Assembly (NCBI GenBank): GCA_029207755.1
Contig: JARCOQ010000017.1
Location: forward strand, 434,001-498,000
Reading direction: 5' to 3'
From: Chamaea fasciata
Taxonomy: Eukaryota > Chordata > Aves > Passeriformes > Sylviidae
Length of the DNA: 64,000 bases
Both the position numbers and the translations under genes were made by a program. The notes under the pieces were generated by a model that was not told the DNA's origin, did no database searches, and worked only from the letters and a program-made list of their open reading frames with translations. Shown one piece after another: positions 12,725-55,000 of the stretch; position 1 is the first letter of the stretch, and each line of letters starts with the position of its first letter.

Positions 12725-12868
12725 CCCGCCCCCTGCCCCGGTGGATCACGTGACGGTGCCAACATGGCGGCGCCGTGGCGGCGCGGGCGCTGAGGGAGGC
12801 GCGGCCGTTCCGGTGGTTCCGCGGGCCCCGGGTGCCCGCCCGGCCCCGGCCCCGCTCCCGGCCCCGCC
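12725..12868 (+). promoter_or_regulatory. ARFGEF2: ARFGEF2 CpG-island promoter and 5' UTR
   Basis: The stretch is dense in CpG and has no TATA box. The palindromic E-box ATCACGTGAC lies at 12745-12754, matching USF/TFE3/TFEB-type sites. A YY1-type AACATGGCGGC motif at 12761-12771 is of the kind often found just downstream of transcription starts of CpG-island genes. The transcription start is therefore inferred near 12740-12765. The exact site cannot be read from sequence. Confidence 0.65.
12764..12793 (+). other. Upstream ORF in ARFGEF2 leader (9 codons plus stop)
   Basis: The ATG inside the YY1 motif opens a short frame, MAAPWRRGR, ending in TGA at 12793. That is 75 nt before the main ATG at 12869. 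It would be translated only if transcription starts upstream of 12764. It could lower initiation at the main start codon, but that is inference. Confidence 0.4.
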
Positions 12869-43441
<30,573 letters not shown>

Positions 43442-43803
43442 GCCCGCTGCACCCACAGCTGGAGCGATGGGAAACGGGACCCTGGTGCTGCCGCAGGAGC
43501 AGGTTATCCTTACCGCAGCGGCGTTTGGGAACGAGGGGAATTTTCCTGTTCTGTCCATCCTACACAAGTGTCGGCAGTTCCGTTTGAATTATTGCTTACA
43601 GAGTCAATGCAGTAGGTGTGCAGTCTCTTTGTTTCACGCTAGTCATTTGTATGATCCACTATGTCTCCTCTAGTCTTTTATCCACTGCTCAGCCTCTCAT
43701 GCCAGCTAGAGCTGAGAAATCAGCCGGATCTCTCCGGGGAAGTTCTGCCCCTTGGAACCAGTGACTGTGTTTGTGTAGGCTTGTGATGTTGGCACGTGTT
43801 CAC

Positions 43804-43809
43804 AATAAA
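43804..43809 (+). terminator. ARFGEF2: Proximal poly(A) signal AATAAA
   Basis: A canonical hexamer 363 nt after the stop codon, followed by TG-containing sequence. It could give a short-UTR isoform. Confidence 0.5.
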
Positions 43810-45920
43810 CTGCTGCGGTGGCCAGTGACCACCCGAGATCCCTCTGGCTTTTCCTTTGTGTCCAGGACCAGGCAGGGCACTGGGCTGCCGAAGTGGACAG
43901 CCTGGAGCATGTTTGGAGATGGGTTTCCTCCTGTTTAGCAAATGACTTAATTTTTTTTTTTAATATCAGTACTGCATCTTCTGAGTCTTAGCTTTATGGA
44001 AGATTTTACATCAGGAGCAACAATACCATCCACTCCTTTAGCTTATTAGGCTTGAGTTAAAGAGTAACAAACTTAAAATATTAACAGTATTTAAAGAAAA
44101 AAAACAAACCAAGAAACAGCAACAACAACCTACCTACTTGAATGGAACGAAGTGTATAACATTATTTTGGGTTTTGAGTTGAGTTTCCTGGCAGGATGGC
44201 CTCAGGTGAGGTTGTCTTGGGAGATGCTGCTCTGAGCTGCTGGGAATGTGCTCTCTTTGGGTCTTTTTTTTGGTTGTTGTTTTTTGTTTATTTGTTTGAT
44301 TTGCTTTTTGTGATCTTTTTCCAAAGGGTTTTCATGGTGCTCCTCAATACATCTGTTTGTCCTGCGTAAGCATTGTTTGGGAAAGGTTTTACAGTCAGTA
44401 GTAGTAACAAAGCTTTCACAATTTATTTTTACTTTTTATTTTTAACCAAAGAAAAGTAAGTGGTAGTTGTGGCTCTTTGACTTTTAAATGCCCATTAGGT
44501 TAAATCTATACCCTGCTGTTTAGGTGAAGGGAGTGAATGGCTGTGACAATAGGAGAAGACTGAGAAATAAGCAATGCTGGTATTTACCTTGGTGCATCTG
44601 AAATATCCTTTCGTGTTGCATCTCAGGCAGCTGCTCATTCCCTGGGAATGTCACTGCATCGGGCACTGCAGGAAATGGAGTATTTATTTTAATTCTATTT
44701 CAATCTGTAATAATACGCTATTCCTTTTCTTCTGGTCGTAGGTAGTGCTAAGGAAAACATTTGAACCATTATTTTTCAGATTTGGCATGTGTCACTGCCT
44801 CATGGAATGTGTTCCCTCATGTCCCATCAGACACACGTGGCCAGCTGCATGTTGTCTGTGTGTCACAGGTTTGAAAGCCCTACAGTCGTGTCTTGAGACA
44901 AGTCTCAGTTCTGAGGTCTTCAATGACTTCACTTGCTTCATGGGCTTTCTTTACTGTAAGGGGCAGCGTTTGTACTCTCTCTGCACATAGGATCAGGCTG
45001 TTTAGGCCATGCTTCCCTCCAGCCTTTGGTCTCAGACTGTTCTTTTCCTTCAGAAAAGCTTTTGCTGTGTTTATACCAGCTGCAAACTGCTGTAGTTGGG
45101 TATGTGATACCCAACCCCAGGGTCTGCGGAGGGCAGCCCTGTCCTGTCCCCGCCGGCCCCGTCCCACGACAGCAGTAACCGGGTGTGTTCAGGGTGTTCC
45201 TCGGCACGCGGGGCTTTTGCTCAGGCCGTGACAGAGCGGCTGAGCCCCCCCGGGCTGTGCAGGGCCAGAGTCACCTCCGGAGCCCGTGCCCGCGGGGAGC
45301 TGCGGCTGACCCTGGCAGGCGCAAGCACCGACCGCTGAGCGCTGCCGCCTGCGGCGGCGCCTTCTCCGGGCCGCGGCAGCCTCCCGGGGGAGGGAGGGAT
45401 CCAGCCAGGAGAACCCGAACCCCCCCTTCTGCGCTGGCTGAAAACTCCCTTCGTCTTGCTTCTCTTGTGTCTCACCGTCCAGGAAAAGGTTGTTTGTACG
45501 GCAGTTTGTTCCCCGTGTCTGGTACCTCGCATTCTGAACTGTAAACAGAACAATCGAAACCCGTATCTGCTACTACAACCCACACCTCCCAGATTTTAGC
45601 TCAGTCTTACTATTCAAGAGAATGATTAAAAATAGTGACTTTGTCAAAAGTGCATCTCCCTTTAACCTGTAACTTCAGTTTGTTCAGCACCTTTGTTTAA
45701 AATGTATGTTTTCACATATTTAAAATGCCTGAGTTTTAATATCTCTGTATTAAGTGCATTTACTATCAATAATTTAAAGACCATTCCTTGCCAATGGATG
45801 TATAGAGTTCTGAGATAATACCAAAATTATATAATATGAAAAAAACTGTGTAAAGTTTTCTACATGAAAATACGATGTATAATAGTTATACTATTCCATG
45901 CTTTAATCAAGTGATAAATC

Positions 45921-45926
45921 AATAAA
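45921..45926 (+). terminator. ARFGEF2: Distal poly(A) signal AATAAA
   Basis: A canonical hexamer in a long AU-rich stretch, followed within 20-30 nt by GTGTTGCTTTTTTTGC, a typical GU/U-rich downstream element. It lies just before the CSE1L CpG island, so it is the likely main 3' end. Confidence 0.7.
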
Positions 45927-46102
45927 AGTTTTACGAAGTGTTGCTTTTTTTGCTCAGGAGGTTCCTTAAGCGGCTCCGAGGCTTCGGCGCCACTCGGGCT
46001 CCTCTGCGGGGCTGGGGGGATCCGCTCGGTGTTTTATACCGCGGGCAGGCTCCGTGCTCGTCCTGCTCCGCCCGGGGCCGGGGCCGTTCCCGTGACAATG
46101 CA

Positions 46103-46575
46103 GGGGCTCCGGCCGGGCCCCGCCGCCCCCGCTCGTTCCGGGGCTCCGGCCGGGCCCCGCCGCCCCCGCTCGTTCCGGGGCTCCGGCCGGGCCCCGCCGC
46201 CCCCGCTCGTTGCGGGGCTCCGGCCGGGCCCCGCCGCCCCCGCTCGTTCCGGGGCTCCGGCCGGGCCCCGCCGCCCCCGCTCGTTGCGGGGCTCCGGCCG
46301 GGCCCCGCCGCCCCCGCTCGTTCCGGGGCTCCGGCCGGGCCCCGCCGCCCCCGCTCGTTCCGGGGCTCCGGCCGGGCCCCGCCGCCCCCGCTCGTTCCGG
46401 GGCTCCGGCCGGGCCCCGCCGCCCCCGCTCGTTCCGGGGCTCCGGCCGGGCCCCGCCGCCCCCGCTCGTTGCGGGGCTCCGGCCGGGCCCCGCCGCCCCC
46501 GCTCGTTCCGGGGCTCCGGCCGGGCCCCGCCGCCCCCGCTCGTTCCGGGGCTCCGGCCGGGCCCCGCCGCCCCGC
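46103..46575. repeat. 37-bp minisatellite upstream of CSE1L
   Basis: About 12.8 copies of a 37-bp unit containing GGGGCTCCGGCCGGGCCCCG and ending CCCCGCTCGTTCC or CTCGTTGCG. Starts fall at 46103, 46140 and onward in 37-bp steps. Copies differ mainly at one C/G position (GTTCC against GTTGC). CpG density is extreme. Because 37 is not a multiple of 3, every frame stays open, giving long spurious ORFs on both strands. Confidence 0.96.
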
Positions 46576-46639
46576 GGGTTCCGGGGCGGGCCGAGGCCGC
46601 CGCGCTCCGAGAGGCGCCGCGGGGCGCTGTGGGAAGGGC

Positions 46640-46800
46640 CCGGCCATTGGCCGCCGCCCAGGGAGCGCGGCGCGGATTGGCTGCCGGCGGCGCGCCCGGG
46701 GCAGGCGGGGCCGCTGATTGGCCGGGCGGGAGCGCGATGTCACCGCCCCGCGCGATGCGGTCACGGAGCCGCCGCCGCGCCCTCGCCCGGCGGTTTGAAT
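46640..46800 (+). promoter_or_regulatory. CSE1L: CSE1L core promoter: three CCAAT boxes and a CHR-like element
   Basis: A TATA-less CpG island. Inverted CCAAT boxes (ATTGG) lie at 46646-46650, 46676-46680 and 46717-46721, each in a GC-rich context as expected for NF-Y. TTTGAA at 46794-46799 fits the cell-cycle homology region core. Tandem CCAAT plus CHR is typical of genes repressed in quiescence and raised in G2/M, in line with the proliferation-linked expression known for CSE1L. Binding is inferred. Confidence 0.6.
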
Positions 46801-46874
46801 GTGAAGCGCAGCCGGAGCGTTCGGAGCCGCCGCCGCCGCCGCCGCCGCTGCTGCCGCCGGGGGGGAGCCGCCAG
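46795..46874 (+). other. CSE1L: CSE1L non-coding exon 1 (5' UTR, start approximate)
   Basis: The exon ends at CCGCCAG|GTGAGG (46874). It includes a (CCG)n run at about 46826-46848. The first coding exon begins with 11 nt of leader, so a 5' non-coding exon is needed, as in human CSE1L. The 5' end is a guess based on the promoter motifs. Confidence 0.6.
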
Positions 46875-48973
46875 GTGAGGCCGGGCCGCGCTGCCCCGCA
46901 CGACGATGGGCCCGGGGCGGCCCCGTGTCCCCGCGTCCGCCCGCGCGGGAAGTCCGCGCTGCGCCGGGCGCTGGGCCCGCGGCGCGGCCACAGGCGCAGC
47001 GCACCGCGCTGGGCCCTTCCGCCCGCCCCCCGCGGGCCGCCATTGGTCCGGGGCCGCCGGGCCCGCACGGCCCGCGCTCCTCATTGGCCGCGGCCGCTGC
47101 CAATCCAGGCTGTCGGCGGGGGGGCCGAGTTACTCTGAGGGGTCTGGGGCCGCTGGGGATCCCGCCCGGCCCCGGCCCGGGCCCCGGCCCCGCCGCCCCC
47201 TCACGGCCCGGCCCGGCCCGGCCCGGCCCCGCAGGCCCGGCGCAGGACGAGCACGGCCCGAGCAGGCGTGGGCCGCCGCCGGGACCCGACCCTGCCGCGG
47301 GTGAACGGCCTGGCGGGCCGTGCGAGGGTGCGGGGCCGGTCCCCGGCGGAGAGCCGCGGGCTGCCCGGCACGGCACGGCCCGGGGAGCCGCGGGCTGCCC
47401 GGCACGGCACGGCCCGGGGAGCCGCGGGAGCGGCCGGGGTGCAGGGCCGCGCTCTGGGGAAGCGGAGCTGCCCCGGACCCTCGGGGCGCTGTCAGCATCG
47501 CTCCCGGCGGAGCGGTGTCCTGGGCGCTCCCCGGCCGGGGGGGTTCGGTCGGCGCTGGCGGAGGGATGCGCTGGTGTGGAGCTGTTCCCGGCTCCAGCCC
47601 CGGCTGGGTTTCTCTCCGTGAGCGGTCTGCGGTGACTGAAGTCAGGGATGTACTAAACACACTTCACGGGTTTACTGAGGCCTTTTCTGCAGGCACATGC
47701 CGCAACACAACACAAAGCGTCATGTCACTCCAGCTAAAATACCACCAGTGGTTTTTGTGCTGGAAAGCAAACATGAAGAGCTAGAGGAAGAGAAGGAAAT
47801 AAGCGTATGTAGGTAACAGGTCAAAATATGTTGGTGGACGTGAGTTGGTGAACAGGACTACAGACGAGTAAACCCCAAAAGCAAAGGGATACATGGGAGG
47901 CAGGACTCTTCAGGTAGATTTTTACTTCTTGCGAAGTGTGTTAGGATCTGATTTTCTTATTAACATGCATTCAATTCAAGAGGATACCGCTGCTGTCTTT
48001 TAAAATGATATAGATGCCATAGCTGGCATAAAAATTGTGTCATTGAAGCTCGCTGTCTGTGCAAGCATGCTTATACAAAACTCTGTTTATTGTACTGGTG
48101 AGCAGCATGGAACAACTCCAAAGCAGGACAGGTAATTGTCAGTCAGTTTTACTAAACAGGATCTCCAGAGGAAAAATGGAAACTTTTGCTTCCTCATAAC
48201 CTTTGTAGGGAATGAACTGTGCTGCTGGTGGTGGCAAGGATGGCAGGATCGATGATGATGTCCAGAGGAACGTCTCCATTAAAGCACATCTTATTGTCAT
48301 AGCATTGTTGTAATTTTAATTATTCCAGTGCAAGCGGTGAAGTGAATATGTAACTGGTACAGATAAGAATATGTGTGGCAGGATTAGTAGAGAGGAGCAA
48401 TATGGACTTACTGCACAGAGTCATTCTGTCAAAGATACTGCATTTAGATTATCTCCCACCCTAGTCTGAACTAATTTGGCAGGGAGGACAAACTGTCTGG
48501 CTTTGCACAGTCGTTTGTCTTTTAAAAAAGTATTTTCTTCTGAGATGTTTCTTTAATAAGGAGTATTTGGTTTTTTGAAAAAACCTTGGCTCTTCAACAC
48601 ACTTTGAATTGTTTTATTTACAATTATGTAGGGCAGGACTGTTCAGCTGTTTCAGTCAGGAGCAGTTTCTGGGGCTGGCAGCAGAACAAAGCAGAAGCAA
48701 ATCCCTGTTGTCCTGAAGGGGCAGGAGATCCTCCTTTGGCTGGGGCTGGGTGTGTGAGCCTTTTCTGGAGTCTGGGCTCCACAGAGCAGGCACTGGCCGT
48801 TACCTGTGGCTTGGGAGGTGGGATGTTTGCAGTGCCTGGTGCGCCCCGGTTGGTGCTTGTGAGGCATTGTCAGAAAGAGCTGATGCTGCTTCTGTGGGAT
48901 CTGCTGTTACATGGGTGGCTTTAGGATAGATTTTCTCATCTCTGGTTGTAACAAAACTATTTGTGGGTTTTAG
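46875..48973. other. CSE1L intron 1
   Basis: CpG-island sequence continues to about 47600, with further CCAAT boxes at 47042-47046 and 47083-47087 (ATTGG) and 47100-47104 (CCAAT). A short 34-bp repeat (GCCGCGGGCTGCCCGGCACG) starts at 47353 and 47387. The remainder is ordinary. A second promoter in this intron is possible. Confidence 0.55.
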
Positions 48974-48984
48974 GTTCTGCCAAA

Positions 48985-49069
48985 ATGGAGCTCAGTGATG
49001 CCAATTTACAAACTTTAACTGAATATCTAAAGAAAACACTAGACCCAGATCCTGCTATAAGGCGTCCTG
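48985..49069 (+). CDS. CSE1L: CSE1L exon 2 (first coding)
   Basis: The exon begins at 48974 and the ATG at 48985. It encodes [20 protein letters not shown] through IRRP. Phase 1 donor GTAAGT. Confidence 0.97.
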
Positions 49070-52000
49070 GTAAGTGATTCTCATGATGGAGAACAAAAAA
49101 GTTCTGTTTCTTTTTGGCTCTTCTGTCTCCGTAACAAACTTCAGTGGATATTTGTGCAATGACCTCATTACAGAAGCTCTCCATATCCTTTTAAAATGAA
49201 ACGCCTCAGAAAAACTAATGAAGGATGGATATAAGTAATTGTATCTGCTTTTCGTGATTTTGTTTTTCTGTATTCTTGCTCTTTGCACTGTTGTTCAGTA
49301 ATAGTACTGTAGTGCTACTCACAACAAGCCAGGGTTTACTTCTCTTGGGTTATGGCTTTCCCAGGGGTGAGGAGGGAGTATTTCCCCACCCTGCTGGGGG
49401 TCTGTCTGAGAGCTGTTGTTGACACTGAGGAGCTGTGAGAGCTTTTGTCAGACACGTTCCTGTGGAGCTCTGGGAAGTGTTAGTGTTGGGTGTTTCAAAC
49501 AGGCACCTGGGAAATGGCAGGACTCCACTAGAGAGAGCAGCTCAGCTTTGGCTGACCCCCAGTGTGTTCTCTTCCAGCGGAGAAGTTCCTGGAGTCTGTG
49601 GAGGGAAGCCAGAACTATCCACTCTTACTCCTGACACTGCTGGAGAAATCACAGGAAAATGTCATCAAAGTCTGTGCTTCTGTAACGTTCAAGAATTACA
49701 TTAAGAGGAACTGGAGAATTGTAGGTATCCTAGCGAGGAATTGTGCTGAGAACTGCTCATCCTTTTGAGGTACAACGGGCAGATCCACGTCCCACCCAGC
49801 TCAGTTTCATCTGTGAACCTCCTGAGGGACCCTTGGTCCAGATCATCAGTAAATGTGTTCTAATCAGTGCTGGGCCCTGGGGAGCCCCAGTAGTGACTGG
49901 TGGCGTGGATAACCATACCTTGAGCTTCTGAAATTGCTAGCTTTGATTGAAGTGTGTGCAAAGATGGCAAAAGGGGTATGAGGAGGGAAGTGGTACCAGC
50001 AGGTTTAAGGTACTCAGCACTGAGTGTCTCTCTGGAGGTGCTTTTCTCTTTTAATTGCTGGGTGATTTCTAGGTCTCTGAACTTCAGTGCTGTCATCACA
50101 GGTAATGTGACTGTCACTGCTGCCACTGGTTGGGACAAGCCCCCTCATTATTTTATTTTAGTAGAAGCTTTGCACTTTTGTACTGCATGGCACTGCAGAC
50201 TGACTGGGCTTGGAGCTGATTGGTGTTTTGAACTGCTTAGATAATTCTTCGAGTCACTGTTAAGGTTTTGACTGTGTGACCTGCACCTTCATGTACAGTC
50301 TCTGGAAGGGATGGCTTGAGACAGCTCACACAAAATCATTTTCTGGGGTTGGCAGAGGTGCTGGTGTGGTGGGAGAGACTTGGTTAAATGTGGGGATTTT
50401 ATTGCCATGTGCACCCTCCCTCAGCTGCTCAGTTGCTGGTCTGAAAAGTTACTCTTAGGGAAGGAGAAAAGAACTTCTTCAAAATTTTACAGAAGGAGAT
50501 TATTTCTTTCAGCTTTTTTCAGATACCGCTGTTCCAGATTCATTGAAGGCAGTGTCACTAGCAGGTCTGCTTCTTAGGTTCTTCAGCATTGTAATGCTTA
50601 CATAAATCAGTAAAAACAGTTGGTTTCTGAGATGCTGATCATCTCTCATTACCTAGAGAATGCTGTTATACCCATAACTTATTGTTTTCATTTCAGGTTG
50701 AGGATGAACCAAACAAAATCTGTGAATCGGACAGAATAGCCATTAAAGCCAACATAGTGCCCTTGATGCTTAGCAGCCCAGAACAAATCCAGAAGCAGGT
50801 AATATGTCATTCCTGGTGGTATCCATGAAACTTTGGGAATATTCTAAGTGTGTCTAGCGGCTATGGTTATTGGCAGAGCTCAGTTCTCTTACCAGTGAGC
50901 TCATCCTGATCCAAATAACTTCGAGGATATTGTTACAGGTATTTCTACCTACTTCAACATTTTTAGAGATAATTACTGTAAAATCTTGTAGCTAAGTTCT
51001 AACATTGGGCAGTTAAGCAGCAGTTCTAGAAAGTGAGACTGTGTGAACTTCAGGTGAGATGTTTGTGTGGAAAGCCGTAGATATTTAACCCAGTGATTTT
51101 TGCCTCGGACAAGAATACCCCAGGTTTTCTGGGGTGCGTGCGGCGTGTGGCACGAGTGCCGTGTGCTGTTCCCCCGTGATGGTTCTGTTCCCTCTGCAGC
51201 TGAGTGATGCCATCAGTATCATTGGGCGGGAAGACTTCCCCCAGAAGTGGCCAGACCTGCTGACAGAGATGGTGAATCGCTTCCAGAGCGGGGATTTCCA
51301 CGTCATCAACGGCGTCCTGCGCACCGCCCACTCCTTGTTCAAACGGTACTGGGGCCAGGGCTGTGTGGGGGCTGTCAGAGCGCTCCTCAGCTGGTGTGTT
51401 TTATGCTAGGCTTCATTTTGGACATTCACAAAGCCTGTCATTGTGACTTCTGCATACACCTTTTAAATAGTTATCAAATCGTACCCCCCGCATGGATTTG
51501 ATCCATGTTGTTTAATTCTTGTTTACTTGACAGTATTTGTTTCAAGGTTCAGCACAAGACAAAATTCTGAGTGAATTAATTTGGTAGTAAGTGTGAAGAG
51601 TATTCTGTTGTTCATGTGTTTCTCTCTTGTCAGGTACCGCCATGAATTTAAGTCAAATGAATTATGGACAGAGATCAAACTCGTTCTTGATGCCTTTGCT
51701 TTACCCTTGACAAATCTCTTTAAGGTATTTCTTGTTGAGTCATTTCTAAAACAAGTTTAGTGTTCTGAATTGCTTGCTGTGGATACCTGTAAAATTAAAA
51801 CTCAGGAACTGTTGTTTGAAACTGTTTAAGGGCTTCAGATTAAAGTAATGAAGTGGGACCTAACAAGATTGATAAGAGGATGAAAAGTAACTGTATTTTC
51901 TGTTTAAAAAAAAAAAAGCATTCTGTGACACTTTTCAATATTTTTTGTTGGTGTGGGTTTTATACTTGATGATCTTTTATCTTCTTCTAGGCAACTATTG

Positions 52001-55000
52001 AACTTTGCAGCACACATGCAAATGATGCCAGTGCCCTGAAGGTTCTCTTTTCTTCCCTCATTCTAATTGCGAAGCTGTTCTACAGTTTAAATTTTCAGGT
52101 GAATCTCCTTCTTCTTGGGATAGTTTTCTTTGTTCTGAAGAAGCTGTTACTATAGAATTCATTTGAGGCAGCCTGTAAGGCCATGCTTTGTGGCAAAGGG
52201 AGAAATCACTGGTGCATCTGCTGGAGAAAAGCACAGTAAGGAAGGGTCATTTAAGCCATTGCCTTGGCCCTATGTGAACCAGTTCAGGAGAGTCTGAGCT
52301 GGCATTGCCCCGGGGGGTGTTGTATGGGGCCTCTGAGTAGGAGCTGGGAAAGGCAGGAGTCCAGTGCCGGAGTTTGTGTTCCCCTTTATGAACGTGTCTG
52401 TACTGGCAGGAACTGCGTCCCTTACCTGTAGCTCTGTGGCACTGGAGCACAGTAATTCTGGAGCAGTGGGACTTGTCTGGGTTTGCAATCAGATCTACAT
52501 CCTGGACATGACTAAGTGTGCTCTGTGGAAAATGGTAAAAAGCTCCCTTGCTGAGGTGACGTTTATTTAGTGTCTCAACGTGGATGTGAGTCTGTGGAGT
52601 GTGATTGTGCCTGGGTTCCTTGGGCTGTTCTTCCACAGAGGGCAAAAGAACAAGCTGGAGTTAAAAAGGCTTGTGCTCTCTTGTTCTGAGAGTGAGAGGT
52701 GATAAGGCTCATTGATTATAACAGTGTGAGCTGTTTAGAGTCTAAGCAGCTAGTTCATTTGGGCTCTGCCAGAACAATTGTTTGGGAAGAGGAAGGGGCA
52801 CTGTTTCAATTTGAAGATTGTTTTCCACAGGTTATTGTCCGTCAGTAGATGATAAGGTGAATGCACTACTTCCAGTGTAGGTACGTTATTTGAGCAGTAC
52901 AGTCAGAAATTAAAATGAAGATTTGTGCTTTCCCTTCACAGGATCTTCCTGAGTTTTTTGAAGATAACATGGAAACGTGGATGACAAACTTTCATAGCCT
53001 TTTAACTTTAGATAATAAACTCTTGCAGACTGATGTAAGTACTGCATAAACCCCCTGGTTTGCATCTGTAGGGGAGAGGGTGGGCTGACAACATAGGTCT
53101 AATTCTGAACAATGCAGTGGTTTCTTGGGGGCAAACAAAGGAGTAGAATGACTGTAAGAAAATGGAATTTGAGAGAAGGTTCTTTGCTGTCTAAGGAATT
53201 TGAGGTTCAGTTCTTCAAGTTGTGTGACAGTTACAGGTATACCCAGCTGTGCACAGAAATCAAACTACCCATACTCACCGCTGAGTTGATTCTTTCAAGA
53301 ACAGCTGCTGAAGTAACCTGGCCATTGGCATCACAGGGCTCAGGTTTTCTGCACCTTGCAGCTGGTTCTTGCACCATGTTCTAGAAAACAGGGTGTCTTA
53401 AAGGACTTGAAACAACTGAACACAGAGGGCAGGACATCTCTTAAGTACTTCAGCATTTGCTGTCCCGGTCTGCTTAAAGAATCAGTAATTTCTCTGGTGA
53501 AAGCTGATAGCAGGGCAGCAAAGCTCCAGTTATTTTTGTGCACGTTTTCTGCATTTTAAGTGCTGATGTCTTCCAGATACAGCACAATAGTTTGCCACTT
53601 GATGGAGCCAAAAGAACAATAAATTTCTTGACAACATATGGAGAGGCTTATTAAGTGTACGTTGAGCTCTATTTACCCTGCAGCTAAAAGAAGCTTTGCT
53701 GCTCTTTTGTCTTGTGTCTGTGGGCTGCTCCCAGCACAAGCAGGGGTGCAGCTGAACTGGGACAGGCAGGAAAGCTGAAAGGTGGAGGGAAGAGGGGCAG
53801 ACAGAACTGGGGTGCCGTTTGGTTGCTGTTTTTATTTCCAGCTCAATCTCCCAGTTCACACTGTGGTTCCACAAACATCTCTGCTCATCTGGGGAAGGGG
53901 AGGGAGCTACAACTACTCCAATTAAGGAATCATGATTTGGTGCCTTCTAAGCATGTTTTCAATGCCCTGTGTTGTCATTTTTGTATTACATTTGTAAATT
54001 AATTTTGTGTGAACTATTGTGTCTGCTTTCAAGTGCACAGTACCTTGATCTGAAATGCAGGTATGGTATCTAACTTGAAGAGCAGTTTGGGTACAGATCA
54101 GCAAAATACAGCAGTTCTAGGGACATGGGGGGATTTCTTTCACCTGTTTAGGACATGGTAAAAGGGTGTGTAGATATTTCACTTAAATGCATTGATACTT
54201 GTAATGTTTAAGGAGTGTTGAAGTTTGGATGTTTAAGTTCTTAGTTTTCTCTTATGTGAGGATGAAGAGGAAGCTGGATTACTGGAGCTCTTGAAATCAC
54301 AGATTTGTGATAATGCTGCTTTATATGCTCAAAAATACGATGAAGAATTCCAGCCCTACCTGCCTCGTTTTGTAACAGCAATCTGGAATCTGTTAGTCAC
54401 CACAGGCCAGGAAGTGAAGTATGACTTGGTGAGTTGCTAAAATCCCATCTTGTCAAGTTTGATAATAAATTAGAAATGGATGAGTCATGCTGAAGTTTTG
54501 TGTTCTGTTTGTGGTGCTGTAGCTGGTCAGTAATGCAATCCAGTTTCTGGCCTCAGTTTGTGAGAGACCACATTACAAGCATCTGTTTGAAGACCAGAAT
54601 ACGCTGACAAGCATCTGTGAAAAAGTTATTGTTCCCAACATGGAATTCAGAGGTAACTTTCTGAGCCTTAAATTTTGAAAAAACTTCAGAAATCTAACTA
54701 ATTATCGTGACGTGTTGCTTTGCAGAGCTAAGAATTGAGGATTCCCTCTTGTGTACCTTAGTGCTAGATTCAAACCCAAGTTTCTGCAGCAGATTGCTGT
54801 CCCCTGGGCTTTGTAGAATTGTATGAATATACCTAACTTTTCATGTTGAAATCCCAGTGGAGGAAGTCTAGGTCATGTGCCACCAATAAATTTCTACAAT
54901 TGAAGTGAGTATCTGAATAATTCAAGGAGCCGAAATAGGCAGGGATATCACACCTACTGAATTGTAGTGTTTAGTTCTCCAGGTTTGGATGGCTCATATT

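Larger units (their letters stand above)
43442..45940 (+). other. ARFGEF2: ARFGEF2 3' UTR (inferred extent)
   Basis: About 2.5 kb between the stop codon and a distal AATAAA, with no further exon. Most of it is AU-rich, but 45120-45440 is GC-rich. Human ARFGEF2 also has a long 3' UTR, which supports the distal end. The proximal poly(A) signal would give a 0.4-kb UTR. Confidence 0.7.

Noticed and set aside
12164..12793. A 209-residue Pro/Ala/Ser-rich + strand ORF upstream of ARFGEF2
   Set aside because: It spans the 35-bp minisatellite. Only its last nine codons, from the ATG at 12764, are of interest as a uORF.
1..12868. A search for PREX1 exons, tRNA or snoRNA genes upstream of ARFGEF2
   Set aside because: No PREX1 peptide, tRNA cloverleaf or box C/D or H/ACA arrangement could be recognised by eye.
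45931..47376. A 481-residue minus-strand Gly/Ala/Arg/Pro-rich ORF and its + strand partners
   Set aside because: It comes from the 37-bp repeat and CpG island; 37-bp periodicity keeps all frames open. It overlaps the CSE1L promoter and exon 1.
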